64,000 bases of DNA from CBDEGK01 sp965237855 (GTDB lineage Bacteria > Pseudomonadota > Gammaproteobacteria > Pseudomonadales > Halieaceae), in NCBI GenBank assembly GCA_965237855.1, contig CBDEGK010000004.1:1-64000 (forward strand). The letters are read 5' to 3'. Below, one piece after another: positions 16,352 through 25,013 of the stretch. The notes below the pieces were generated by a model. It saw only the letters and a list, made by a program, of their open reading frames with translations. It ran no database searches and was not told the origin of the DNA. Each line of letters begins with the position of its first letter. The first letter of the stretch is position 1. The translations under genes were made by a program, and so were the position numbers.

Positions 16352-17223
16352 TACGCTGCCTCCCCGGTGGTGTGTCGGGCCACATGATCGGAAATCAGCT
16401 GCCCGGAAATCGAGGTCGGTGGCGGCGTCACCGGTAGGCCATCTGGCTTGTACCAGTGGGCTTCGGCAATCTCCTGGTCCTCACAGACAATTTCCCCGCC
16501 GGTATATTCCGCAAAGAAACCCAGCATCAGCTGGTTGGGAAAGGGCCAGGACTGGGACTTGAAGTAGCGAATATCGTCCACGTCCACACCGACCTCTTCC
16601 TTCACTTCTCGCACCAGGCACTCTTCAACGGTTTCTCCTGCCTCGATAAAGCCCGCCAGGGTGCTGAACATCTCCACCGGAAAATTGGCATTTCGTGCCA
16701 ACAGCATCTCTTCCCCGCGGGTTACTAGCACAATGATGCAGGGTGAGATTCTCGGATAGATCATCGATCCGCAGGGTTCGCAGGACATGGCCATCTCCTG
16801 CTCATGGCGCTGCATTTTATCGCCACAGCTACCGCAATAGCTATTGTTCCGCTGCCAGGCCAGCAATTGCTGGGCCCGTCCCGCCAGGGCAAACATCTCT
16901 TCGCTCACCCGGCCCAGGATATTGTAGAGATTACCCCTCATATAGGCATCGCTGCCTAGCGGGGTGTCACCATCAATCTCTCGCGCAAAACAAGGCTGGT
17001 CGAACCAGTAGCCCAGGAACTGCTGCCTCAGTGGTGCCGGTGCCAGAAAACGAATTCCCGCACCGGGCAGCAGGCAGGGCTCGCTGGCCCGCATATCCGT
17101 CAGCAGGTTCTCGCCGTGAAAAACAAAATAGAGCGCGTTGTCCACGTTCTCAGGTTCGCGCAGATCGGGTCGATACATAAAGTTACAATCCAGACTATCA
17201 AACAGCCGGCTATAGTACTCCAA
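16351..17223 (-). CDS. nudC: NADH pyrophosphatase / RNA-decapping Nudix hydrolase NudC
   Basis: The 290-residue protein has the zinc ribbon SYCGSCG with a second pair CEPCG. It also has a full Nudix box, GFIEAGETVEECLVREVKEE, ending VG. This combination identifies NudC, which hydrolyses NAD(H) and removes NAD caps from RNA. It begins at a TTG (17223) with no strong ribosome-binding site, so the start is uncertain, although the family N-terminal region (RPDLREPENVDNALYF) is inside the frame. It is the first gene of the sohB run and is divergent from nhaB, about 96 bases away. Confidence 0.92.
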   Translation of the reverse strand: MEYYSRLFDSLDCNFMYRPDLREPENVDNALYFVFHGENLLTDMRASEPCLLPGAGIRFLAPAPLRQQFLGYWFDQPCFAREIDGDTPLGSDAYMRGNLYNILGRVSEEMFALAGRAQQLLAWQRNNSYCGSCGDKMQRHEQEMAMSCEPCGSMIYPRISPCIIVLVTRGEEMLLARNANFPVEMFSTLAGFIEAGETVEECLVREVKEEVGVDVDDIRYFKSQSWPFPNQLMLGFFAEYTGGEIVCEDQEIAEAHWYKPDGLPVTPPPTSISGQLISDHVARHTTGEAA

Positions 17224-17319
17224 CGGGAGCAGGCAACAAAATAGATAGGGGTGCTACGCAGAATGGCCGCAATAACGTAAGATGCCCCATTCACAGACAA
17301 GGCTTTGAAGAATTCATCC

Positions 17320-18828
17320 ATGGATAGATCCCTCAGCGTCGCCTTTGCGAGAAATTTCCTGGGCTCGGCACCCACCTGGTACAAGAAGTCCATTGTCGGC
17401 TTCCTGTTAATCAACCCACTGGTACTACTGGCGCTGGGACCGGTCGTAGCCGGCTGGCTGCTGATCGCCGAATTTATATTTACCCTGGCCCTGGCGCTCA
17501 AGTGCTATCCCCTGCAGCCGGGCGGCCTGCTGGCGCTGGAGGGCGTAGTCATCGGGCTGACCAGCCCCCAAACTGTGTTTGACGAAACCGTCGGCAACTT
17601 TGAAGTGATCCTGCTGCTGATGTTCATGGTGGCGGGCATCTATTTCATGAAAGATCTGCTGCTATATGTTTTTACCAAGATGCTGCTCAATGTCCGCTCC
17701 AAGAAAATACTCGCGCTGTTGTTCTGTAGTGTTTCGGCGGTGCTGTCTGCATTCCTCGACGCACTGACGGTCACTGCCGTGCTGATCAGTGTTGGCGTGG
17801 GCTTTTACTCGGTCTACCACAAGGTCGCCTCGGGTAAAAAACTGGCACACGAGGGCCATCACGACCATTCGGAAGACTCCGAGATCATCGAATACCACCG
17901 GGTTGACCTGATCGAATTTCGCGCCTTTCTGCGCAGCCTGATCATGCACGGCGCGGTGGGTACCGCCCTGGGCGGCGTCTGTACCCTGGTAGGCGAACCT
18001 CAAAACCTGCTGATCGCCACAGTAGCCGGTTGGGATTTCGCCACCTTTTTCATGAAAATGGCGCCGGTGACCATGCCCACCCTGGTGGCCGGCTTACTGA
18101 CCTGCTACCTGCTGGAGGTAACCGGTAAGTTTGGTTACGGTTCGCAATTACCGGGCGCGGTGCGCGAAGTGCTGGAGGAACACCAGGCCTCAGAAGAGCA
18201 AAAGCGTTCATCCCGCGAAAAAATGCGGCTCATCGTCCAGGGCCTGGTGGCGGTGCTGTTGGTGGTAGCCCTGGCCCGGCACTGGGCAGCGGTGGGTCTG
18301 ATCGGACTGATGGTGATTGTCTTATTAACGGCCTTCAACGGTATTATCGAAGAACACCAGATTGGTCACGCCTTCGAAGAGGCCCTGCCCTTTACCGCCC
18401 TGCTGGTGGTGTTTTTCTCCATTGTCGCGGTTATTCACGATCAACATTTATTTACGCCGGTTATTGATTATGTGTTGACCTTGGAGGGTGATACCCGAAT
18501 ATCCGCCTTCTTTGTCGCCAATGGCGTCTTGTCTATGATCAGTGACAATGTATTTGTCGCCACGGTCTATATCAACGAGGTCTACGACGCGTTGGAGTCC
18601 GGGCAGATTACCCGCGAGGAATTTGATCTGATGGCGGTCGCCATTAACACCGGCACCAACCTGCCCAGTGTGGCAACTCCCAACGGGCAGGCGGCCTTCC
18701 TGTTCCTGTTAACCTCCGCCCTGGCGCCCTTGATACGACTGTCCTATGGGCGCATGGTCATTATGGCCCTGCCCTATACCTTCGTACTCGGCGGCGTTGG
18801 CCTGTTAGCTGTTATCTACTTGTTGTAG
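17320..18828 (+). CDS. nhaB: Na+/H+ antiporter NhaB
   Basis: This 502-residue membrane protein aligns with E. coli NhaB along its length. Shared blocks include RNFLGSAPTWYK at the start, VAGIYFMKDLLLYVFTK, SAFLDALTV, GTALGGVCTLVGEPQN and SDNVFVATVYINE. The near-identical end INTGTNLPSVATPNGQAAFL is also present. It exports sodium in exchange for protons, fitting a saline habitat. An ATG at 17320 gives the usual N-terminus; a TTG five codons earlier is open. A histidine-rich loop (EGHHDHSEDSE, about residue 185) is longer than in E. coli. Its last 24 bases overlap the 3' end of dnaQ on the other strand. Confidence 0.95.
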   Translation: MDRSLSVAFARNFLGSAPTWYKKSIVGFLLINPLVLLALGPVVAGWLLIAEFIFTLALALKCYPLQPGGLLALEGVVIGLTSPQTVFDETVGNFEVILLLMFMVAGIYFMKDLLLYVFTKMLLNVRSKKILALLFCSVSAVLSAFLDALTVTAVLISVGVGFYSVYHKVASGKKLAHEGHHDHSEDSEIIEYHRVDLIEFRAFLRSLIMHGAVGTALGGVCTLVGEPQNLLIATVAGWDFATFFMKMAPVTMPTLVAGLLTCYLLEVTGKFGYGSQLPGAVREVLEEHQASEEQKRSSREKMRLIVQGLVAVLLVVALARHWAAVGLIGLMVIVLLTAFNGIIEEHQIGHAFEEALPFTALLVVFFSIVAVIHDQHLFTPVIDYVLTLEGDTRISAFFVANGVLSMISDNVFVATVYINEVYDALESGQITREEFDLMAVAINTGTNLPSVATPNGQAAFLFLLTSALAPLIRLSYGRMVIMALPYTFVLGGVGLLAVIYLL

Positions 18829-19545
18829 GGCGTCCAGCTCCCGCCACACCACCTTGCCATCGCTGCTGGCGGCTATCGTCTGCAGGACCTGTTGATGCCG
18901 TTCCAGCTCCTCATCACTGGCTTTAATCACCCGTAGCTTCGGCCGATTGGCATCCAGCTGACGAATCCCTGAGCCGTCACCACTTCCTGGCCCACTGTCC
19001 TGAGCCGCACCGAGCTGAAACGTGGTCTGGCCGCCGGTCATCAGCAAGTAAACGTCCGCCAGGATTTCTGCATCGAGCAGGGCCCCGTGCAGGTCGCGTT
19101 GCGAGTTGTCGACACCGTAGCGTTGACACAGGGCATCGAGGTTGTTGCGTTGCCCCGGGTGCTTCTCGCGGGCCATCTTCAGCGTATCCACCACGGTGCA
19201 GATGGATTCCATACGGGTTTTCAGCCCGGCAATTTTACCCAGCTCGGCATTGAGAAAACCCATGTCGAAGGCCGCGTTGTGTATCACCAGCTCGGCGCCA
19301 TCGACGTAGGCCAGAAAATCATCGACGATGGTGGCAAATGCCGGCTTGTCTGCCAGGAACTCGTTGGTAATGCCGTGCACCTCGATGGCGCCCTGGTCGA
19401 TTTCCCGGTCCGGGTTGATGTACTGGTGAAAATGTTTACCGGTGAGTTTGCGGTTAATCAGCTCAACACAGCCGATCTCAATTATTCGGTGCCCCTGGCT
19501 GGTCTCCAGCCCGGTGGTTTCCGTATCCAGTACCACTTGTCTCAT
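18805..19545 (-). CDS. dnaQ: DNA polymerase III epsilon subunit (3'-5' proofreading exonuclease)
   Basis: This 246-residue protein has the three exonuclease motifs. They are VVLDTETTGL (Exo I), IHNAAFDMGFLNAEL (Exo II) and DLHGALLDAEILADVYL (Exo III with the catalytic His). A flexible linker rich in Gly and Ser (about 185-205) leads to the C-terminal tail that binds the alpha subunit. It removes misincorporated bases during replication. The ATG at 19543-19545 is chosen because Exo I should lie at the very N-terminus; the open frame upstream runs into rnhA. It is linked to rnhA, as in E. coli, although there the two are divergent while here they are in line. Confidence 0.95.
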   Translation of the reverse strand: MRQVVLDTETTGLETSQGHRIIEIGCVELINRKLTGKHFHQYINPDREIDQGAIEVHGITNEFLADKPAFATIVDDFLAYVDGAELVIHNAAFDMGFLNAELGKIAGLKTRMESICTVVDTLKMAREKHPGQRNNLDALCQRYGVDNSQRDLHGALLDAEILADVYLLMTGGQTTFQLGAAQDSGPGSGDGSGIRQLDANRPKLRVIKASDEELERHQQVLQTIAASSDGKVVWRELDALQQVDNS

Positions 19546-19567
19546 GTTTGCTCTCTCACAGTTCGCC

Positions 19568-19999
19568 TCACAGCTCGTCAATCCCCTTGTTTGCCAATTG
19601 ATCGGCAATTTCATTTTCCCGGTGGCCACTGTGCCCCTTGACCCAGTGCCATTCCACCTGGTGTCGGGCCGCTTCAGCGTCCAGCAATTGCCAGAGATCG
19701 GCATTCTTTACCGGCTTTCTTGCCGCCGTTTTCCAGCCCTTCTTCTTCCAGCCATGGATCCAATCGGTAATGCCTTTGCGGACATACTCGGAATCCGTGG
19801 TTAATTGAACCTGACAGGGTTCGCTGAGGGCTTTTAATGCCTCTATCGCCGCCATCAGTTCCATGCGGTTATTAGTGGTCTCTGCCGCGCCGCCAAACAA
19901 TTCCCTTTCCTTGCCCTGAAATCGCAGCAACGCGCCCCAGCCACCCGGCCCGGGGTTGCCCCTGCAGGCACCATCGGTAAATACCTCAACAGCTTTCAA
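19568..19999 (-). CDS. rnhA: Ribonuclease HI
   Basis: The 143-residue protein has all catalytic carboxylates: Asp in VFTDGACRGNPGPGG, Glu in NNRMELMAAI, Asp in TTDSEYVRKG, and the final Asp in ENEIADQLAN after HWVKGHSGH. It cuts RNA in RNA-DNA hybrids and helps remove primers and R-loops. It overlaps the start of the neighbouring methyltransferase end by four bases (ATGA type) and precedes dnaQ by 22 bases, giving the run methyltransferase-rnhA-dnaQ. Confidence 0.97.
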   Translation of the reverse strand: MKAVEVFTDGACRGNPGPGGWGALLRFQGKERELFGGAAETTNNRMELMAAIEALKALSEPCQVQLTTDSEYVRKGITDWIHGWKKKGWKTAARKPVKNADLWQLLDAEAARHQVEWHWVKGHSGHRENEIADQLANKGIDEL

Positions 20000-20772
20000 G
20001 CGGCAACATCTCCCTCAAACGGAGTCGGTACCGGTTTGGCGCTTGCCAGCCCGATCAGGCGATCACCGACCCGGCGGTTCCACAGGGCACGGTCCGGCGT
20101 GAGGGCAGAAATATGCTTGCGGGCGTGCAGGACATAGAGCCCTCCCGTGACCCAGTTGTGGCGGGTAGCAAAGGCATCCATGCCCAGCAAGGCGCGCTCA
20201 ATGCGGCCCCTGCCCGCGGGCGGGACGCTGATACTATGGCGAATACATTCGATCTCCATGCCCAGCAGGCGCAACCAGTCTCGCAAACGGTGCTTGCTAA
20301 GTAATTGGGCCGAGGACCAGGGTTTATTGCCAAGCGGTCGTCGAACGCTACATGAGGCGCCAAACAGAGACCAGGGATTAAAGCCAACGATGAGAATCTC
20401 GCCGCGATGGGCCAGTACCCGGCTTGCCTCGCGCAGTAACTGATGTGGATTGCTGGTAAATTCCACCGCGTGATGAAGCACCAGGATATCAATACTCTCA
20501 GCGGCAAACGGTAGGTGTTCCAGCTCCGTACACAGCTGTATGGCCTCGGTGTTGCTGTTGGCAGCGTAAATTTTCTGAACTTGCGGCGCACTCTCCAGCA
20601 GCGGTTGCCGGGTACTGGTTCCGAGTTGCAATAAGCGATGTCCAAACAGTGGCTGCACCAGCTCGTCAACAATCTCGCGTTCACGCCGATACAGGTATTC
20701 CCCTAAAGGACTGTCATACCAGCATTCCAGTTGCCGGCAAATCTGGTTAAACTCCTCGCTCATGATGTGCAT
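19996..20772 (-). CDS. YafS-like SAM-dependent methyltransferase
   Basis: The 258-residue class I methyltransferase has a degenerate glycine motif (RLLQLGTS), an LPFAAESIDILVLHHAVEF motif IV region and the HQLLREASRVLAHRGEILIVGFNPWSLFG segment. The last is very similar to E. coli YafS (LREADRVL, GFNPISFMG). The substrate of YafS is unknown. The neighbourhood (rnhA, dnaQ on one side and mltD on the other) is the same as for yafS in enterobacteria, which supports orthology. ATG candidates at 20772 and 20763 are both open, and neither has a clear ribosome-binding site. The weak SAM motif is a family feature, not evidence of decay. Confidence 0.82.
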   Translation of the reverse strand: MHIMSEEFNQICRQLECWYDSPLGEYLYRREREIVDELVQPLFGHRLLQLGTSTRQPLLESAPQVQKIYAANSNTEAIQLCTELEHLPFAAESIDILVLHHAVEFTSNPHQLLREASRVLAHRGEILIVGFNPWSLFGASCSVRRPLGNKPWSSAQLLSKHRLRDWLRLLGMEIECIRHSISVPPAGRGRIERALLGMDAFATRHNWVTGGLYVLHARKHISALTPDRALWNRRVGDRLIGLASAKPVPTPFEGDVAA

Positions 20773-20832
20773 GTTAGCCGATCACGGGCGTTGCGTCACA
20801 GCCTTTAAGCTATTCCAGAGTTTATTTTTATA

Positions 20833-22335
20833 ATGATAAAAAACAAAGGCTTAAGGCCTTTAGTTCACCTGATATCCAGCATATTGCTGATGCCTCTGCT
20901 GGCCTCTGCAAACACCGATCAGCCGCCTGGTGACGATTTATGGCAGCGAATTGGCAGCCAGATGCAGTTACAGATTCCCGACAACCGCCGTGTCAGTGCG
21001 GAGAGGGACTGGTATCAGCGCAACCCCAAGTACATGGGCCGAGTCAGCGCTCGCGCCGAACCCTACCTGTATTTCGTAGTGCAGGAAGTCGAGCGACGCA
21101 ACATGCCCCTGGAATTTGCCCTGCTCCCCATCATGGAGAGCGCCTACGATCCATTTGCCTATTCACATGGTCGCGCGGCCGGGCTCTGGCAGATCATTCC
21201 GGGTACTGCCGGTGACCTGGGACTGGAGCAGAACTGGTGGTACGACGGCCGCCGCGATGTGCGCGCTTCAACGATGGCAGCACTGGATTACCTGCGGAAA
21301 TTAAACCGCGCCTTTGATGGTGACTGGCTCAAGGCCCTGGCAGCCTATAACGGCGGCCAGCGTCGGCTCGAGGAAGCCGAGCAATACAATCGGGAGCGCG
21401 GGCGTGCTACTGATTTCTGGTCCTTGAAATTGCCCACCGAGACCCGTAATTACGTACCTCGCTTCCTGGCGTTGGCAGAGGTGGTGCGCCGGGCCGATCA
21501 CTATGGTCTGCCCCTGAGCCCAGTGGCAGATGCGCCGCATTTTGTCGCTGTGAACACCTATGGCCAACTCGATTTGTCCCAGGCAGCGCAGTTGGCCGAA
21601 CTCGATATTGATCAACTGTACCGACTGAACCCCGGCTACAGCCGCTGGGCCACCGATCCGGCTGGCCCCCACGAACTGGTATTGCCAGTACCACGGGCTG
21701 ACAATTTCACAGCTGCCCTGGAGAACCTGGACCCGAGCCAGCGAGTGCAGTGGAACCGTTACACCATACAACCGGGTGACAGCCTGATACGCATCGGCAA
21801 CCGCTTTAATACTGGCGTGGATGTCATCAAGCAGGTCAACGGGCTCAAGGGCAACCAGATTCGTGCCGGCGATACGCTGCTGATTCCCACGGCGTTGGCA
21901 TCACCGGAAAGCTACTCCCTCAGCAGCGCGCAGCGTCTGGCCGGAAAGATAAAAACCGGTGCAGGTGTGCGCACCGAATACCGTGTAAAGGTGGGTGACA
22001 GTTTCTGGGAGCTTGCCCGCCGTTATAACACCAGTGTGCGACAGTTGGCGGATTGGAATGGCAAGGTCAGCCGCGACCCTATTTTTGTCGGCGAGACCCT
22101 GGTCATATGGACAGCCGCGCCGATCAACGTGAGTAGTATTGATACTTCCCTGCGTCCGCCTATGCTCAAGAAGTTGGGCTACCGGGTGCGCCAGGGTGAT
22201 TCCCTGGCCAGGATTGCGGATAAATTTAATCTCAGCATCGAAGATATCCTCGGCTGGAACCAGCAAATAGGGGGTAAGAAATATATACACCCCGGCGACC
22301 GACTCACCCTGTATGTCGACGTGAGGGGAAGCTGA
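20833..22335 (+). CDS. mltD: Membrane-bound lytic murein transglycosylase D
   Basis: This 500-residue protein has a signal sequence (residues 1-27). An SLT domain follows, with the catalytic Glu in ALLPIMESAYDPFA, then GRAAGLWQIIPGTAGDLGL and ALAAYNGGQRRL. Three LysM peptidoglycan-binding repeats close the protein: YTIQPGDSLIRIGNRF (about 312), YRVKVGDSFWELARRY (about 385) and YRVRQGDSLARIADKF (about 452). It cleaves glycan strands with 1,6-anhydro product formation. No lipobox Cys was seen, unlike the E. coli lipoprotein. It is divergent from the methyltransferase gene and leads a run of overlapping plus-strand genes. Confidence 0.93.
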   Translation: MIKNKGLRPLVHLISSILLMPLLASANTDQPPGDDLWQRIGSQMQLQIPDNRRVSAERDWYQRNPKYMGRVSARAEPYLYFVVQEVERRNMPLEFALLPIMESAYDPFAYSHGRAAGLWQIIPGTAGDLGLEQNWWYDGRRDVRASTMAALDYLRKLNRAFDGDWLKALAAYNGGQRRLEEAEQYNRERGRATDFWSLKLPTETRNYVPRFLALAEVVRRADHYGLPLSPVADAPHFVAVNTYGQLDLSQAAQLAELDIDQLYRLNPGYSRWATDPAGPHELVLPVPRADNFTAALENLDPSQRVQWNRYTIQPGDSLIRIGNRFNTGVDVIKQVNGLKGNQIRAGDTLLIPTALASPESYSLSSAQRLAGKIKTGAGVRTEYRVKVGDSFWELARRYNTSVRQLADWNGKVSRDPIFVGETLVIWTAAPINVSSIDTSLRPPMLKKLGYRVRQGDSLARIADKFNLSIEDILGWNQQIGGKKYIHPGDRLTLYVDVRGS

Positions 22336-22337
22336 CT

Positions 22338-23405
22338 ATGCCAGCTGAGAGTACCGACACTGTCCCCCTGAAATACATCAACACCCTGCTGCGGGTAGCC
22401 CAGGAACAGTCCTACGATGTTGAGCAGGTGGCACGCAGAGCGGGTTTGCCACTGGCTCTGCTGGCAAGGAAAGCCGATCCCTCACAACTGGTTCCAGCCG
22501 ACTACTACAGCAGCGTATACAGGGTGGTGATGCGCATGCTGCAGGATGAAACCCTCGGCATCAGTATGAAACAGCCCACCCCATCCGGCTCTTTCCGCAT
22601 GATGGCGCTGTTCGTGATTCACTGTAATGACCTGGAACAGGCACTGCTACGGGCCCACGAATTCCAGTCGTTCTGCCGCCAGGTTGCCAGCCTGTCGGCC
22701 TATGAAACTCCCGCGTTGCAGCCCATGGGGGGCGACGGGGTTTTCCATATTATGCCCGACAGCGACGAGTACGCTGCCCAGGGTACTGACATGGCCTGGT
22801 ACGCCATTGCCCATACTATGGCCGTCTGGCGGCGATTTTGCAGCTGGCTAATTGGCACACACATACCCCTGCGCGAGGTGCACATACAGCTGCCCGAGCC
22901 GCCTGATCAAAGTTACCTGGCCAGGATTTACGAGTGCCCTATTCAATTTTCCCGGGATCACAATGGTTTTGTCTTTGACCAGCGCTACCTGAAGTCGCCC
23001 ATACTCCACGACGAGGAATCACTGTCACAGTTCCTGCGCAGCGCGCCCTATCACCTGTTGGCCAATCATGAGGTGGAGAGCGACGAGGGCATTATTTCGC
23101 AAATGCGGCGCGTGGTCGGCAATGACCTCAGTCGCGAGTTTCCCAGCGTTGTCGATATGGCCGACGAACTGCACGTGTCAGTTCGCACCTTGCGCCGACG
23201 CCTCAAGGACGTTGGCACAACGTATCAAGAGTTCAAGGACCAGACCCGGCGCGATGCCGCTACCCGCCTGCTCAGTCGCCCCGAGTTAAAAATCAACGCC
23301 ATAGCCGCTCTACTGGGATTTGATGAGCCATCCGCCTTTCACCGTTCATTCAAAAAATGGACCGGGCTGACGCCGGGCGAATATCGCAAATCACTCACCA
23401 GTTGA
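22338..23405 (+). CDS. AraC-family transcriptional regulator (OruR/ArgR-like architecture)
   Basis: The 355-residue protein has an N-terminal ligand-binding region of the Arabinose_bd type (AGLPLALLARKADPSQLVPADYYSSVYRVVM and so on). The C-terminal pair of helix-turn-helices is complete: VVDMADELHVSVRTLRRRL, then INAIAALLGFDEPSAFHRSFKKWTG followed by LTPGEYR. Such regulators usually control catabolic operons in response to a small molecule, which cannot be guessed here. An ATG follows GGGGAAG, 2 bases after mltD, and its TGA overlaps the next start. It may control the downstream LLM oxidoreductase or a distant target. Confidence 0.88.
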   Translation: MPAESTDTVPLKYINTLLRVAQEQSYDVEQVARRAGLPLALLARKADPSQLVPADYYSSVYRVVMRMLQDETLGISMKQPTPSGSFRMMALFVIHCNDLEQALLRAHEFQSFCRQVASLSAYETPALQPMGGDGVFHIMPDSDEYAAQGTDMAWYAIAHTMAVWRRFCSWLIGTHIPLREVHIQLPEPPDQSYLARIYECPIQFSRDHNGFVFDQRYLKSPILHDEESLSQFLRSAPYHLLANHEVESDEGIISQMRRVVGNDLSREFPSVVDMADELHVSVRTLRRRLKDVGTTYQEFKDQTRRDAATRLLSRPELKINAIAALLGFDEPSAFHRSFKKWTGLTPGEYRKSLTS

Positions 23406-24517
23406 GCACACTCGCCAATCTGGATTTACAGTGTTATCCCGCAGTGCCGGGGTTGGATCTGCGTGCCTGGAACAGTGCTGATGCGTTGCTGCATGAGTAC
23501 GCTGTAGAGAATGGCTATGCCAGCGAGACTATACTCGCAGTCAACGATCAGCACGGTGCACTGTGCCTTGGACTAAATGGCTGCGATGTATGGACCGATT
23601 CACGCATGGCTTCCATTGCCATCGAAAAGAACTGCCAGGCGAATGAACTGGAGCATCCACCGAGAATTATCGCCGCCACGGACACGCCCCCGGGTGATTA
23701 CCAGCTGGCTTTATTGCGCATACCCAAGGATGCCACATTCTTCCAACATCAGTTGAACCTGCTGCAGTCCTTTCTCCCAACCGGGGCAACGGTCGTCTGT
23801 GCTGGCATGGACAAGCACCTCAGCCCCAATACCGCGGAGCTGATAGAAGCTGTGCTTGGATCCACCGAGCGACCCAGGGGGCAACGCAAGGCACGATTGT
23901 TTGTCAGTCAGATCACGTCTGGGGCGCCTATTGAAATCGCACCCGCCTGGGAGATTTCTGTACCTCAGTTGGACCGGCCAGTGAAAAGTGTCGCCGGTGT
24001 GTTCAGCGCACGCCAGCTGGATATGGGCAGCCGCTTCCTGCTGGAGCAGTTTTCAAAGCTGCCTCCAGCACGGACAATTCTCGACCTGGCGTGCGGCAGC
24101 GGCGTGCTCGGATTAGTCGCCGCTCGCCAACAACCGGCCGCACAGCTGGTATTCCTGGACGAGTCCTACACTGCCATTCAGTGTGCGCAGCACAACTGGG
24201 ATGAGCACCAACCCAACACCCCGGCCCGGTTTTTGTGTAGTGATGGCTTGCTGGATTACTCAGGCGACAATTCATTCGAGAAGCCAGACCTGATAGTGTG
24301 CAATCCACCTTTTCACCAACAACACTTGATCAATGAGTACTTTGGCAGACGCCTGGTACAGCAGGCGGTTCAAGTGCTGCGACCCGGCGGGCGTTTATGG
24401 CTGATCGCCAACCGGCACCTCTCCTACGGTGATATGCTGCGGCGTCAATGTAGCCAGTTGAACAAGCTCGCTGAGAATCGAAAATTCATTGCCTGGGAAG
24501 CGATAACACGTGAGTGA
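23402..24517 (+). CDS. rlmG: 23S rRNA (guanine-N2)-methyltransferase, RlmG-like
   Basis: The 371-residue protein has two methyltransferase-like halves, as in RlmG/RsmC. The N-terminal half lacks a glycine loop. The C-terminal half has LDLACGSGVLGLVAARQ (motif I) and the catalytic motif IV LIVCNPPFHQQ, which marks N2-guanine methylation. RlmG makes m2G1835 in 23S rRNA; RsmC (m2G1207 in 16S) is the close alternative. The start is taken as the TTG at 23402, which overlaps the AraC stop (TTGA). An ATG 15 codons earlier lies inside the AraC gene. No good ribosome-binding site is visible, so coupling is likely. Confidence 0.75.
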   Translation: MSTLANLDLQCYPAVPGLDLRAWNSADALLHEYAVENGYASETILAVNDQHGALCLGLNGCDVWTDSRMASIAIEKNCQANELEHPPRIIAATDTPPGDYQLALLRIPKDATFFQHQLNLLQSFLPTGATVVCAGMDKHLSPNTAELIEAVLGSTERPRGQRKARLFVSQITSGAPIEIAPAWEISVPQLDRPVKSVAGVFSARQLDMGSRFLLEQFSKLPPARTILDLACGSGVLGLVAARQQPAAQLVFLDESYTAIQCAQHNWDEHQPNTPARFLCSDGLLDYSGDNSFEKPDLIVCNPPFHQQHLINEYFGRRLVQQAVQVLRPGGRLWLIANRHLSYGDMLRRQCSQLNKLAENRKFIAWEAITRE

Positions 24518-25013
24518 AGAACCGATCGGTGTGCTGTTTGTTTGCCTGGGCAATATTTGTCGATCTCCCAGCGCCCAGGGCATCATGGAGCGCCACGCCC
24601 AAGACCGCGGCTGGGCTAGCGCACTTACTATCGACTCCTGCGGCACTGCCGCTTTCAACATCGGTAAGTCACCAGATCCTCGTGCCATCGCAGCCGCGGC
24701 GCGCAAGGGCTATGACATTGCCCAGCAGCGGGCCCGGCAGATTGAGCCCACAGACTATGGCAAATATCACTATGTTATCGCCATGGACCGGGTAAACCTG
24801 ACCAACGTACAGGCCTGGGCCCCGCAAGATTTCAGCGGGGAAATCGCACTGCTTATGAGTTACGGCAAACATCGGGGCGTCACCCAGGTGCCCGATCCCT
24901 ACTATGACGATGCCGGCAAATTTGACCAGGTCATCAAGACCCTGGAAAAAGCGACAATCGCCCTGCTCGATCACATCGGCAGCACCCACAAATTTGACAG
25001 GAACGCCCCATGA
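24510..25013 (+). CDS. Low-molecular-weight protein tyrosine phosphatase
   Basis: This 167-residue protein has the phosphatase loop VLFVCLGNICRSPSAQG (CX5R with the following Ser-Pro) near the N-terminus. The general-acid loop VPDPYYDDAGKFDQV follows near residue 135. It dephosphorylates tyrosine-phosphorylated proteins, or possibly free small phosphates. A GTG start overlaps the rlmG stop by 8 bases, and its own end overlaps the LLM gene by four (ATGA). No capsule or tyrosine-kinase genes are nearby, so a housekeeping rather than polysaccharide role is more likely. Confidence 0.92.
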   Translation: MSEEPIGVLFVCLGNICRSPSAQGIMERHAQDRGWASALTIDSCGTAAFNIGKSPDPRAIAAAARKGYDIAQQRARQIEPTDYGKYHYVIAMDRVNLTNVQAWAPQDFSGEIALLMSYGKHRGVTQVPDPYYDDAGKFDQVIKTLEKATIALLDHIGSTHKFDRNAP

